Source of the DNA: Hyphomicrobiales bacterium
GTDB taxonomy: Bacteria > Pseudomonadota > Alphaproteobacteria > Rhizobiales > Xanthobacteraceae
Assembly: GCA_017305555.1 (NCBI GenBank)
Contig: JAFKKM010000051.1
Coordinates: 1 to 36,782, forward strand
Reading direction: 5' to 3'
Length of the DNA: 36,782 bases
In this document: positions 1 through 8,994 of the stretch, piece by piece
Position numbering within the stretch: the stretch's first letter is position 1
Layout of the letters: every line of letters begins with the position of its first letter
Notes under the pieces: generated by a model
What the model was told of the DNA's origin: nothing
Databases searched by the model: none
Seen by the model: the letters and a program-made list of their open reading frames with translations, nothing else
Position numbers and translations under genes: made by a program

Positions 1-6
1 TATGGA

Positions 7-24
7 TCCCCGCCTGCGCGGGGA
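7..24. repeat. REP-like GC palindrome, copy 1
   Basis: A 7-bp perfect stem TCCCCGC / GCGGGGA around the loop CTGC, followed by GACGACG. The same core recurs at 2031-2050 and 2130-2149, so this is a dispersed repeat family. Extragenic palindromes of this type are common in Bradyrhizobium relatives. It lies at the window edge, so any partner palindrome to the left cannot be seen. Positions 25-169 between it and the next repeat hold no gene that I recognise. Confidence 0.6.
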
Positions 25-169
25 CGACGCCGGGGGTGTTGAGGCGTTCTGCGACGACGGGAAGCATCACGTTCCATTGCCGATGCCTCCTGCGCGAAAT
101 TGTCGCAGTCTGCATAGTTTCCAACCAAGGTTCGTTTGAAAAACAGGCAGCGGTCTTGTAAACGGACGC

Positions 170-248
170 CTAGTGAAGCGAATTTGACATTCGCCGGCCA
201 GCTCGCGGCAAATCCGGGAGGCGAATGTCAAATTCCAAGCTTCACTAG
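170..248. repeat. Long imperfect inverted repeat A upstream of gdhA
   Basis: The left arm (170-195, beginning CTAGTGAAGC) is the reverse complement of the right arm (220-248, ending CTTCACTAG) except for a 3-nt insertion in the right arm. The arms contain GACATTCGCC / GGCGAATGTC. The 24-nt middle is GC-rich and ends in CCGGGA. A second, related palindrome starts 16 nt downstream. It could fold into a long hairpin in DNA or in the gdhA leader RNA. It is most likely a member of a small non-coding repeat family. Confidence 0.7.
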
Positions 249-1778
<1,530 letters not shown>

Positions 1779-1805
1779 GGGCAAGCGCCTTTCACCGCGC
1801 AGCAA

Positions 1806-1888
1806 CGTCATTGCGAGCGAAGCGAAGCAATCCAGAAAGCCAAAGAGCAAAGTCTGGATTGCTTCTCGCCCCACTCCCCGCAATGACG
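1806..1888. repeat. Inverted repeat element downstream of gdhA
   Basis: The left arm (1806-1836, starting CGTCATTGCGAGCGAAGC) and right arm (1853-1888, ending CCGCAATGACG) are imperfect reverse complements: CGTCATTGCG...GCAATCCAGA against TCTGGATTGC...CGCAATGACG. This CATTGCGAGCGAAGCGAAGC family is a very common dispersed extragenic repeat in alphaproteobacteria. Sitting 28 nt after the gdhA stop, it could also act as a transcription terminator or 3' end stabiliser. Confidence 0.7.
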
Positions 1889-1902
1889 ACCGCAAGTTTT
1901 CT

Positions 1903-1970
1903 CGTCATGGCCGGGCATAGCCGTTCGAAGAACGGCGTCGCTTCGCTCGCCTATCTCCCGGCCATCTACG
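1903..1970. repeat. Palindromic repeat with nested hairpin
   Basis: The outer arms CGTCATGGCCGGG (1903-1915) and CCCGGCCATCTACG (1957-1970) pair imperfectly. A perfect inner hairpin GCCGTTC-GAA-GAACGGC lies at 1920-1936. This is another typical extragenic repeat of the Bradyrhizobium group and forms part of the repeat cluster 1806-2153. Confidence 0.6.
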
Positions 1971-2026
1971 TCTTTCGCGAACTGTTACGAGAACCGTGGT
2001 GTAGACTGCTTTGCCGCTACCCTCGG

Positions 2027-2153
2027 CGTCGTCCCCGCGAAGGCGGGGACCCATTACCCCTGGCCTTGCTTATGATTGAAAGCATAAGCAAATGAGCGGC
2101 TTCCATATTACTTCCGCTGCGGAGTCTGGGTCCCCGCCTGCGCGGGGACGACG
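2027..2153. repeat. Inverted pair of GTCCCCGC/GCGGGGAC palindromes (BIME-like)
   Basis: Two 26-nt copies of one palindromic unit, at 2027-2052 and 2128-2153, lie in opposite orientation and differ at one base. Each has a perfect 8-bp stem GTCCCCGC / GCGGGGAC with a 4-nt loop. The 75 nt between them contain another hairpin, GCTTATG...CATAAGC. This head-to-head pairing is the architecture of bacterial interspersed mosaic elements. No gene is present in 1779-2286. Apart from the repeats, 2154-2254 shows nothing recognisable. Confidence 0.7.
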
Positions 2154-2254
2154 ATCATCGTGGTGCGAGCCCACCCAAAGCTGACGTCGATCAGACACTG
2201 AGGATGACGGCTCCTTCCAAACCATCCTCTTGTCTTGCCCGGTTTGCATCTCTA

Positions 2255-2277
2255 CCTCTGCATTCGTTTTGCAGAGG
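2255..2277 (+). promoter_or_regulatory. Possible Shine-Dalgarno-masking hairpin
   Basis: CCTCTGCA (2255-2262) and TGCAGAGG (2270-2277) form a perfect 8-bp stem with a 7-nt loop. The 3' arm contains AGAGG, the core of the ribosome binding site (GAGGAAG) for the start codon at 2287. In mRNA the stem would hide the binding site, so it could work as a translational switch. That function is inferred. No known riboswitch consensus is recognised. Confidence 0.4.
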
Positions 2278-2286
2278 AAGCCCGCC

Positions 2287-3042
2287 ATGCTCGACGCCGC
2301 CGTCAAGGCGCTGACGCAAATCCTGTCACGGCCGATGCGCGCCATCCTGTGGCGCTCGATCGGGCTCGCGCTGATTCTGATCGTGGTGCTGGCGGTTGCC
2401 CTGCAACGCCTGCTGAGCTGGTTCGCCACCTCGGGGATGGTGTGGGCAGAAGCCACGCTCGGCCCTGACTATCACACACCGCTCAACATCCTGTCGTGGA
2501 TGGTGTCGATCATCGCCGGTTTCGGCATCGTGTTCGGCGCGATCTTCCTGATGCCCGCCATCACCTCGCTGGTGGCGAGCGTGTTCGTCGACGACGTCGC
2601 CGACATCGTCGAGCGCGAGCACTATCCGGCGGAGCGTGTCGGCACCGCGCTGCCTTACGGACTCGCGATCAGCGAAGGCATCAAGTTCGCCGGCCTGACA
2701 CTGCTCGCATATCTGATCGCGCTGCCGTTCGCGCTGTTCGCGGGGCTCGGCTTCATCGCCTTCTTCATCGCCACCGGATGGCTGCTCGGCCGCCAGTATT
2801 TCGAATTCGCCGCGCTGCGCTTCCGCCCCGTTGACGAAGCGAAAGCGATGCGCCGCCACTACGCCGGAACGATCTTCACCGCCGGCCTGATCATCGCCGC
2901 CTTCGTCTCGATCCCCATCGTCAACTTCGCGACGCCCGTCTTCGCCATGGCGCTGATGGTGCATCTCCACAAACAATTGAGCGGACCGAGACCGGAGTTG
3001 ATCGAACCCGAGCGTAAACGCACCAGCGTGCCGACGGTGTGA
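2287..3042 (+). CDS. EI24/CysZ-like integral membrane protein
   Basis: A 251-residue polytopic inner-membrane protein resembling the EI24 domain family, which includes the E. coli sulfate transporter CysZ. Hydrophobic stretches appear near residues 23-42, 70-100, 140-185 and 205-235. Between them lies a conserved-looking loop with VFVDDVADIVEREHYP and a polar segment containing GRQYFEFAALRFRP, both typical of the family. I chose ATG 2287, with GAGGAAG 7-13 nt upstream, over the earlier in-frame start at 2230, which falls in leader sequence. No sulfur-assimilation genes are adjacent, so sulfate transport cannot be assigned from context. It ends 3 nt before the convergent nth stop. The family assignment is fairly confident; the substrate is unknown. 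Confidence 0.8.
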   Translation: MLDAAVKALTQILSRPMRAILWRSIGLALILIVVLAVALQRLLSWFATSGMVWAEATLGPDYHTPLNILSWMVSIIAGFGIVFGAIFLMPAITSLVASVFVDDVADIVEREHYPAERVGTALPYGLAISEGIKFAGLTLLAYLIALPFALFAGLGFIAFFIATGWLLGRQYFEFAALRFRPVDEAKAMRRHYAGTIFTAGLIIAAFVSIPIVNFATPVFAMALMVHLHKQLSGPRPELIEPERKRTSVPTV

Positions 3043-3045
3043 GCG

Positions 3046-3873
3046 CTACACCGTCTTCTCCGGCCACTGACATAGATCGTTGATGACGCAAACCTCGCAG
3101 CGCGGCTTGCGGGCGAGGCAGGTGTAACGGCCGTGCAGGATCAGCCAGTGATGTGCGTGCAGCATGAACTCCGGCGGAATCACCCGCTCGAGATTCTGCT
3201 CCACCTCGAGCGGCGTCTTGCCCGGCGCCATGCCGGTGCGGTTGCCGACGCGGAACACATGCGTATCCACCGCCATGGTCGGCTGTCCGAATGCCATGTT
3301 GAGCACGACGTTGGCGGTCTTGCGGCCGGCGCCCGGCAATGACTCGATCTCGGCGCGGGTGCGCGGCACCTCGCCGCCGAACTCATTGATCAGTTTCTCC
3401 GATAGCGCGATGACGTTCCTGGCCTTGGTGCGGTAGAGCCCGATCGTCCTGATGTAATCCCGCAACCGCTCCTCGCCGAGCGCCAGCATCTTCGCCGGCG
3501 TATCCGCGATCGGAAACAGCTCCCGCGTCGCTTTGTTGACCCCGGCGTCCGTCGCCTGCGCGGACAGCACCACCGCCACCAGGAGGGTGAACGGGTTGAG
3601 ATGGTCCAGTTCGCCCCTCGGCTCCGGGTTGGCAACCGCAAACCGACGGAAGGCCTCGTGCACCTCGGCGGCGGTCCAGGGTTTGAATTTGGGTTTGGGG
3701 GTGGTCGCCCGCTTCTTGACGGCTTTCCGAACGGGCTTCGCACCCGTCGCAAGCGGGGATGTCGCGCCATTGTTTCGCCGCGGCTTTGCCGCAGGATTCC
3801 CGCCTGATCTTGCACCCGATCCGGCAGCTTTCGATTTCGATCCCGGCGCGGATCGGTGGATGCTTTTGGCCAT
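3046..3873 (-). CDS. nth: Endonuclease III, DNA glycosylase/AP lyase
   Basis: Bifunctional glycosylase/AP lyase that removes oxidised pyrimidines in base excision repair. The helix-hairpin-helix is LPGAGRKTANVVL (about 179-191), with catalytic Lys at 185 and Asp at 203 in AVDTHVFRVG. The C-terminal 4Fe-4S loop has cysteines 252, 259, 262 and 268 in the classic C-X6-C-X2-C-X5-C spacing. At 275 residues it is longer than E. coli Nth (211) because of a basic, low-complexity, probably disordered N-terminal tail of about 60 residues. The ATG at 3873 (MAKSIHR) is preferred. The frame stays open to 3969, but the extension would overlap the divergent gene. Only 21 bp separate its ATG from that of the DUF2244 gene. 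Confidence 0.94.
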   Translation of the reverse strand: MAKSIHRSAPGSKSKAAGSGARSGGNPAAKPRRNNGATSPLATGAKPVRKAVKKRATTPKPKFKPWTAAEVHEAFRRFAVANPEPRGELDHLNPFTLLVAVVLSAQATDAGVNKATRELFPIADTPAKMLALGEERLRDYIRTIGLYRTKARNVIALSEKLINEFGGEVPRTRAEIESLPGAGRKTANVVLNMAFGQPTMAVDTHVFRVGNRTGMAPGKTPLEVEQNLERVIPPEFMLHAHHWLILHGRYTCLARKPRCEVCVINDLCQWPEKTV

Positions 3874-3880
3874 GATCGGG

Positions 3881-3886
3881 TATAAT
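3881..3886 (+). promoter_or_regulatory. Candidate -10 box (TATAAT) in nth/DUF2244 gap
   Basis: A perfect TATAAT lies 8 nt before the ATG of the DUF2244 gene, inside the 21-bp gap between divergent genes. If used, transcription would start at or next to that ATG and give a leaderless or nearly leaderless message. No good -35 hexamer is visible 16-18 nt upstream, so this is tentative. Confidence 0.35.
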
Positions 3887-3894
3887 GACAGGCC

Positions 3895-4419
3895 ATGACC
3901 GCAGGCAACGACTTTAACGATGCCCTCCCCCCGGAGCCGGAATTGTTTTCGGCCCTGCTGGTGCCGCATCGTTCGTTGAGCCGGAAAAGCTTCGCGGTGC
4001 TGATGGCCGTCATCAGCGTCGTCAACTTCACCGCCGGCATGATCTTCCTGTTCAAGGGCGCGTGGCCGGTGCTCGCCTTTTTCCTGCTCGACGTGCTGGC
4101 GATCTACTGGGCGTTCCGGATCAATTTCCGCGACGCCAAGGCCACCGAAGAAATTTCCATCACCACCTCCGAACTGCGCGTTCGCAAGACCGATTATCGC
4201 GGCGCGGCGACGGAATGGGTGTTCAATCCGCTATGGGTGCGGCTCGACCAGACCGTGCATCAGGAATACGGCATCGAGCGGTTGTGCCTGGTATCGCGCG
4301 GCCGCAGCCTCGCCATCGCGCAATTCCTCGGCCCCGACGAGAAATCGAGTTTCGCGAGTGCGCTGACCAGCGCCTTGCAGGCGGCGAAGCGCGGGCCGGT
4401 CTATAATCCGCTGACCTGA
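3895..4419 (+). CDS. DUF2244 membrane protein
   Basis: A 174-residue protein of the DUF2244 family, whose function is not known. An N-terminal cytoplasmic segment (FSALLVPHRSLS) is followed by two adjacent transmembrane helices at about residues 33-53 and 57-75. A soluble C-terminal domain follows with the family-typical EEISITTSELRVRK and EWVFNPLWVRLD segments. The gene is divergent from nth with a very short gap and is followed 52 nt later by the Ada-like genes. The start at ATG 3895 has no Shine-Dalgarno sequence, fitting the leaderless possibility raised by the TATAAT at 3881. Confidence 0.82.
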   Translation: MTAGNDFNDALPPEPELFSALLVPHRSLSRKSFAVLMAVISVVNFTAGMIFLFKGAWPVLAFFLLDVLAIYWAFRINFRDAKATEEISITTSELRVRKTDYRGAATEWVFNPLWVRLDQTVHQEYGIERLCLVSRGRSLAIAQFLGPDEKSSFASALTSALQAAKRGPVYNPLT

Positions 4420-4471
4420 GTTCGTCGGGAAACGGGTGGTGGCCAACCGGCTTCAAGCCTACATTCAGGCT

Positions 4472-4777
4472 ATGATCAGTATAGCCACCCATGACGATTG
4501 TTTCGCCAAACCGAAGCCGCAAAATCCGGCGCTCGGCGAATATGATGCGATTCGGCGCGCGGTCGATTTCATCTCCACGCACTGGCGCATTCAGCCGTCC
4601 GCCGAAAAGATAGCGGACGTAACGGGTGTTTCCGTGGACGAACTGCACATCTTGTTCCGGCGCTGGGCGGGACAACCGCCAGCGACATTCCTAAAGGCAG
4701 TCACCTTGCTGCAATTTCTTGATGATTGCCGAGAACCTGTGGTTTTCCGGGCCGATAAATCTGGATTCAAGTCATGA
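4472..4777 (+). CDS. Truncated duplicate of Ada-like HTH region
   Basis: Encodes about 101 residues. The first ~79 align without gaps to the N-terminus of the next gene, at roughly 55-60% identity by eye. Shared blocks include FIS-HWR, IAD, DEL, and FRRWAG. This is the AraC-type helix-turn-helix region that precedes the methyltransferase domain. Similarity stops after FLKAVTL. The last ~22 residues are unrelated and are read from what should be the leader of the full-length gene. The stop TGA overlaps the next ATG in an ATGA arrangement, implying possible translational coupling. I chose ATG 4472 because it aligns with the start of the full copy; GTG codons lie at 4436/4439. It may be a decaying remnant or a small DNA-binding protein. 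It has no methyltransferase cysteine. Confidence 0.6.
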   Translation: MISIATHDDCFAKPKPQNPALGEYDAIRRAVDFISTHWRIQPSAEKIADVTGVSVDELHILFRRWAGQPPATFLKAVTLLQFLDDCREPVVFRADKSGFKS

Positions 4778-5670
4778 TGAACCTCGCCACCCAAGAGCAC
4801 CGCCTCGCCAAACCGGGACCGCAGGACGCCGCGTTGCGCGACTACGACAGCGTGCGCCGCGCCATCGCTTTCATCTCCGCGCATTGGCGTGCGCAGCCGA
4901 CCATTGAGGCCATCGCCGACGCCGCCGGGCTGACGCCCGACGAATTGCACCATCTGTTCCGGCGTTGGGCCGGGCTGACGCCGAAGGCCTTCATGCAGGC
5001 GCTGACGCTCGATCATGCAAAAGGCCTGTTGCGCGATTCCGCCAGCATTCTCGATGCCGCGCTCGACTCCGGCTTGTCCGGGCCGGGCCGATTGCACGAT
5101 CTGTTCGTCACGCACGAAGCAATGTCGCCGGGCGAATGGAAAGCTGGCGGCGCCGGGATGACGCTGCGTTACGGCTTCCATCCGTCGCCATTCGGCACCG
5201 CCATCGTCATCGCCAGCGGTCGCGGCCTTGCGGGTCTCGCCTTCGCCGATCCGGGCGACGAGATGACCGCGCTGGCCGACATGCGGCGGCGTTGGCCGCG
5301 CGCCGAATGCATCGAGGATCACGCCGGCACCGCCGCGATGGCGCAGCGTATCTTCGACACCCGGCTTTGGCGTTCCGACCAGCCGTTGCGCGTGGTGTTG
5401 ATCGGCACCGATTTCGAAGTGCGGGTGTGGGAATCGCTATTGAAGATTCCGATGGGCCGCGCCACCACCTATTCGGACATCGCCTGCAATGTGCAAAATC
5501 CGAAAGCCTCACGCGCGGTAGGCGCCGCGGTCGGCCGCAATCCGATCTCGTTCGTGGTGCCGTGCCACCGCGTGATCGGCAAGAGCGGCGCGCTCACCGG
5601 TTATCACTGGGGCATCACCCGCAAGCAGGCGATGCTGGGCTGGGAAGCCGGGCAGGTCAGCGCGGCGTAA
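4774..5670 (+). CDS. Ada-like methylated-DNA--protein-cysteine methyltransferase
   Basis: Repairs O6-alkylguanine (and O4-alkylthymine) by irreversible transfer of the alkyl group to its own cysteine. The 298-residue protein has an AraC-type HTH region (about 25-125, with FISAHWR and LFRRWAG) fused to the MGMT domain. The MGMT ribonuclease-like part spans about 132-210. The DNA-binding and active-site part includes MGRATTYSDIA, NPISFVVPCHRVIG with acceptor Cys264, and TGYHWGITRK. It lacks the N-terminal zinc-binding phosphotriester domain of E. coli Ada, so methyl-phosphotriester sensing as in Ada is not expected. It is preceded by a partial duplicate of its HTH region with an ATGA overlap. 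It is called AdaA-like or Ogt-like in relatives. Confidence 0.9.
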   Translation: MMNLATQEHRLAKPGPQDAALRDYDSVRRAIAFISAHWRAQPTIEAIADAAGLTPDELHHLFRRWAGLTPKAFMQALTLDHAKGLLRDSASILDAALDSGLSGPGRLHDLFVTHEAMSPGEWKAGGAGMTLRYGFHPSPFGTAIVIASGRGLAGLAFADPGDEMTALADMRRRWPRAECIEDHAGTAAMAQRIFDTRLWRSDQPLRVVLIGTDFEVRVWESLLKIPMGRATTYSDIACNVQNPKASRAVGAAVGRNPISFVVPCHRVIGKSGALTGYHWGITRKQAMLGWEAGQVSAA

Positions 5671-5703
5671 GGTCGCCGCAATGTCGGCACCGCATTCGTC
5701 GTG

Positions 5704-5766
5704 CCCGGACTTGATCCGGGTACCCATCTCTTAAGAATCGATGGATTGCCGGGTCAAGCCCGGCAA
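5704..5766. terminator. Two hairpins between convergent genes (repeat-derived terminator)
   Basis: CCCGGA-CTTGA-TCCGGG (5704-5720) and TTGCCGGG-TCAAG-CCCGGCAA (5746-5766) are two stable stems related in sequence (CCGG flanking a CTTGA/TCAAG loop). They sit between the stops of the plus-strand Ada-like gene (5670) and the minus-strand gpmA (5802). The sequence resembles a dispersed extragenic palindrome family. Position and structure suggest bidirectional termination, although no T-run follows. Confidence 0.5.
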
Positions 5767-5801
5767 TGACGTTGCGAAAGACTGCAAGTACTTGTGCCTG
5801 C

Positions 5802-6425
5802 TCACGCCGCGAGATCGAGCACCGATGCCACTGTCGCGTCGGCGTTGAGACGATAGATCACCGGCACGCCGGTCGCGAGTTCGCGCTTGAGAATGTTTTC
5901 CGGCGTCAGCTTCTCCAGCACCATGATCAGCGCGCGTAGCGAATTGCCGTGCGCCGCCACCAGCGTACGTTCGCCGCGCAACACGCACGGCAAAATCTCC
6001 TGCACGAAATACGGCAGCGTGCGCGCCAGCGTATCCTTCAGGCTCTCGCCGCCCGGCGGCGGCACGTCGTAGGAACGGCGCCAAACGTGGACCTGTTCCT
6101 CGCCCCACTTCTTGCGGGCATCGTCCTTGTTCAGCCCTGATAGATCGCCGTAGTCGCGCTCATTCAACGCGAGATGCTTGCGGACCGGAATGCCGCTCTG
6201 GCCCATTTCCTTCAGCGCGATATCGAGCGTGTGCTGCGCGCGCGTCAGCGCCGAGGTGAAAGCGATGTCGAACGTCAACCCTTGCGCCTTCAGCTTGCGC
6301 CCCGCCTCCTGAGCCTCGTTGCGCCCCTGCTCGGTGAGATCAGGATCTTTCCAGCCGGTGAAAAGATTCTTCAGATTCCATTCGCTCTGGCCGTGACGCA
6401 CGAGGACGAGAAGTCGGTCGCTCAT
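5802..6425 (-). CDS. gpmA: 2,3-bisphosphoglycerate-dependent phosphoglycerate mutase
   Basis: Interconverts 2- and 3-phosphoglycerate in glycolysis and gluconeogenesis through a phosphohistidine intermediate. The 207-residue protein starts [17 protein letters not shown], where His11 of the RHG motif is the phosphorylated residue. It also shows [11 protein letters not shown] and the second catalytic histidine in [15 protein letters not shown] 6425 is chosen because the family starts a few residues before the RHG motif; the open frame runs five codons further. It is transcribed with dapB 34 nt upstream. It is shorter than E. coli GpmA (250), as is usual in Rhizobiales. Confidence 0.94.
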   Translation of the reverse strand: MSDRLLVLVRHGQSEWNLKNLFTGWKDPDLTEQGRNEAQEAGRKLKAQGLTFDIAFTSALTRAQHTLDIALKEMGQSGIPVRKHLALNERDYGDLSGLNKDDARKKWGEEQVHVWRRSYDVPPPGGESLKDTLARTLPYFVQEILPCVLRGERTLVAAHGNSLRALIMVLEKLTPENILKRELATGVPVIYRLNADATVASVLDLAA

Positions 6426-6459
6426 TCTTTCCGTTTCCATTCCGTGTTTGCGATGATTG

Positions 6460-7275
6460 TCAGAAATCGCTCAAACCGAGCACATCGGCCATCGAATACA
6501 ATCCCGGCGGCTTGCCTTGCGCCCATAGCGCCGCCTTCAACGCGCCGTGCGCGAAGATCATGCGATCCTCGGCCTTGTGCGAGAGTTCGATGCGCTCATA
6601 CGGTCCGGCGAAGATCACAGTGTGATCGCCAGTGACAGTGCCGCCGCGCAACGCCGCGAAGCCGATGTCGCCCTTGCGCCGCGCGCCGGTGATGCCATCG
6701 CGGCCGCGCGCCGAATGATCCTGCAACTGAATGTCGCGACCCGCCGCCGCCGCTTCACCGAGCATCAGCGCAGTGCCGGATGGCGCATCGATCTTCGCCT
6801 TGTGATGCATCTCGACGATTTCGATATCGAAGTCCGGGTCGAGTGAGCGCGCGACGCGCTTCACCAGCGCCGCAAGCAGATTGACGCCGAGGCTCATGTT
6901 GCCGGCCTGCACCACCACGGCCTGCTTGGTCACGCTTTTGATAATAGCGTGGTCGGAGGCCGTAAGACCGGTGGTGCCGATCACATGCACCAGCCCGCGC
7001 TGCGCGGCGATGGCGACATTGGCAATGGTGGCGCGCGGCACGGTGAAATCGAGAATGCCGTCGGCCTTGGCCGACAGCGACCACAGGTCCGCCGAGACTT
7101 CCACGCCGGTTGGCGGCAGGCCCGCCAAGGTGCCGGCATCCTGGCCGATCCATTCGGAACCCGGCGCCTCCAGCGCGCCGGTGACGACTGCGCCTTTGGT
7201 TTCGGAGATCGCGCGCATCAGCGCGCGGCCCATCCGGCCGCCGGCCCCCGCAACGATCAATCGCATTTCCGACAT
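6460..7275 (-). CDS. dapB: 4-hydroxy-tetrahydrodipicolinate reductase
   Basis: NAD(P)H-dependent reductase of the lysine and diaminopimelate pathway, needed for peptidoglycan. The 271-residue product begins [19 protein letters not shown], with the Rossmann glycine motif. It also shows the GTTGLT nucleotide-binding loop and the catalytic segment [16 protein letters not shown], containing the His-His pair and the Lys that protonates substrate. ATG 7275 is chosen; the frame extends 13 codons further without family similarity. The second ATG (MRLIVAG) three codons later is also possible. It lies upstream of gpmA (34 nt) and 63 nt downstream of the DUF1330 gene in the same direction. Confidence 0.95.
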   Translation of the reverse strand: MSEMRLIVAGAGGRMGRALMRAISETKGAVVTGALEAPGSEWIGQDAGTLAGLPPTGVEVSADLWSLSAKADGILDFTVPRATIANVAIAAQRGLVHVIGTTGLTASDHAIIKSVTKQAVVVQAGNMSLGVNLLAALVKRVARSLDPDFDIEIVEMHHKAKIDAPSGTALMLGEAAAAGRDIQLQDHSARGRDGITGARRKGDIGFAALRGGTVTGDHTVIFAGPYERIELSHKAEDRMIFAHGALKAALWAQGKPPGLYSMADVLGLSDF

Positions 7276-7338
7276 GGTCCGGACCTCAATGATGTCGCGG
7301 TATAGCGGGGACACAGCGTCCCGGCAACCAAGGCTACG

Positions 7339-7644
7339 TCAGGGCTGCGGCCCGTCATAGCCTTCGATCACCACGATATCGCCTTCCGAATAGGGTTTGC
7401 GCGCCTTGATCAGCGCCTGATATTCCGGCGATTCGTAGCAGGCCAGCGCGGTCTCGTAGTCCTCGAATTCAATGACGACGTTGCGCGAACGAGACGAGCC
7501 TTCCTTGCTTTCGAAGTTGCCGCCGCGAATGAGGAACCTGGCGCCGTATTTATGAAACAGCGCGCCGTTGTGAGCGACGTAGTCCCGCTTGTAACCCTCG
7601 AGATCATGTACGTCGACGCGCCCGATCCAGTATCCCTTCGCCAT
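7339..7644 (-). CDS. DUF1330 domain protein
   Basis: A small cytosolic protein of about 101 residues in the DUF1330 family, a dimeric ferredoxin-like alpha/beta barrel fold of unknown function. Family features are MAKGYWIGRVDVHD at the start, the GARFLIRGG strand, VVIEFEDYETALACYESPEYQ and the closing GDIVVIEGYDG. ATG 7644 gives the usual N-terminus. An ATG two codons earlier (7650) overlaps the pyrF stop as ATGA and could be the coupled start. It is probably co-transcribed with pyrF. Confidence 0.85.
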   Translation of the reverse strand: MAKGYWIGRVDVHDLEGYKRDYVAHNGALFHKYGARFLIRGGNFESKEGSSRSRNVVIEFEDYETALACYESPEYQALIKARKPYSEGDIVVIEGYDGPQP

Positions 7645-7646
7645 TA

Positions 7647-8369
7647 TCATCGTCTCCCGTCAGTTTTTGCCTGTTGGATGTCCGCGACGATCGCATCCGC
7701 CGCGGCCTTCGGATCGCTCGCAGCCATCACCGGCCGACCGACCACCAGATAGTCGGCACCAGCGGCGATGGCCCGCGCCGGCGTCATCACCCGCTTCTGA
7801 TCGCCGACCTCGCTGCCGGCGGGCCGGATGCCAGGGGTGACCAGACTCATGTTCGCGCCTGCGATGGGGCGAAGACTGGCGGCTTCCTCGGCCGAGCACA
7901 CAATGCCGTGGATGCCAAGCGCCTTCGCTTGCTCGGCGCGATGCCGCACCAAATCGGATACGCCGAGCCGATAACCGGCAGCTTGCAGATCGGCTTCGTC
8001 GTAGGAGGTGAGCACCGTCACGGCGAGTATCTTCAGGTTCGATCCAGCACTTGCTTCGACCGCGGCCTGCATCGTTTGCGGATAGGCGTGGACCGTCAGG
8101 AACGTCGCGCCGAGACCCGCGACGCTCTTGACGCCGCTTGCGACCGTGTTGCCGATGTCATGCAGCTTGAGATCGAGAAAGACCTTCTTGCCTGCGTCTG
8201 CGAGTTTCCGCACCAGCGGCAACCCACCAGCGTAGGCGAGCTGATAGCCGATCTTGTAGAACGTCACGCTGTCGCCGAGCCGAGCGATCATCGCCTCCGC
8301 GGCCGCGACACTCGGAACATCGAGAGCGACGATCAAGCGATCACGCGGGGGAATGGCACTATCGGTCAT
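7647..8369 (-). CDS. pyrF: Orotidine 5'-phosphate decarboxylase
   Basis: Last step of UMP synthesis: decarboxylates OMP in the cytosol. The 240-residue TIM-barrel protein shows the catalytic Asp-Lys-Asp array in [13 protein letters not shown] and the phosphate-binding segments TPGIRPAG and DYLVVGRPV. The ATG at 8369 lies inside the 3' end of the FMN reductase gene (11-nt overlap), and the TGA stop touches the next gene. The three genes therefore look like one transcription unit. Confidence 0.96.
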   Translation of the reverse strand: MTDSAIPPRDRLIVALDVPSVAAAEAMIARLGDSVTFYKIGYQLAYAGGLPLVRKLADAGKKVFLDLKLHDIGNTVASGVKSVAGLGATFLTVHAYPQTMQAAVEASAGSNLKILAVTVLTSYDEADLQAAGYRLGVSDLVRHRAEQAKALGIHGIVCSAEEAASLRPIAGANMSLVTPGIRPAGSEVGDQKRVMTPARAIAAGADYLVVGRPVMAASDPKAAADAIVADIQQAKTDGRR

Positions 8370-8949
8370 GTTGCCTCATCTGTTCCGCGACCTCGATCAA
8401 CTGTTGCACCATGGCCGTCAGCATATCGCGGTCGTTACCATGCCTGAGCCGGTCCATATCGTCGTAAGCCTGATCGGCGGCCGACAGTGACAACTGCGTC
8501 GGAATGACGGTGACACGGCATCCGGATAGCATCAATCGCAGCATCATCAGACTTCGCGCGCCGCCGAACCGCCCGGTCGAGGCCGAGGCCAGCGCAAACG
8601 GCCGCCCGCGCATCGCATGTCCGGGCGGCTCGTCGCGTTCGCGCACGCGCGTCACCCAGTCGAGCGCGTTCTTGAGCAGCGGCGGCGGCGATGAATTGTA
8701 TTCCGGGCTGACCAGCAGGACGCCGTGATGAACCCCCATCAGGCGCTTGAGCTTGACAGCCTCAGCCGGCACGCCGGATCTCGCTTCGAGATCGCCGTCG
8801 TAAATCGGCAAAGGAAAATCGGCGAGCGAGATCAGCGAAACATCGGCGCCGGCTTCGACCAGTTCGGCCATCGCTACACTCGCCAGCCGCACATTGTGCG
8901 ATCCGCTGCGCAGCGAGCCGGGGATGATCAGAATTTTCACAGGGCTCAT
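8359..8949 (-). CDS. NADPH-dependent FMN reductase family flavoprotein
   Basis: A 196-residue flavodoxin-like protein. [16 protein letters not shown] is the FMN phosphate-binding loop, and [19 protein letters not shown] is the isoalloxazine-side motif of the ChrR/ArsH/azoreductase group. A quinone-, chromate- or azo-reductase role is possible, but no substrate can be read from sequence. The start ATG 8949 fits the family, and its 3' end overlaps pyrF. The coupling to pyrF is positional and does not imply a role in pyrimidine synthesis. Confidence 0.85.
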   Translation of the reverse strand: MSPVKILIIPGSLRSGSHNVRLASVAMAELVEAGADVSLISLADFPLPIYDGDLEARSGVPAEAVKLKRLMGVHHGVLLVSPEYNSSPPPLLKNALDWVTRVRERDEPPGHAMRGRPFALASASTGRFGGARSLMMLRLMLSGCRVTVIPTQLSLSAADQAYDDMDRLRHGNDRDMLTAMVQQLIEVAEQMRQHDR

Positions 8950-8994
8950 TAACGATGTCGCATCCAGCCATGCTCCGGCGATGCGGCCGAAGGC

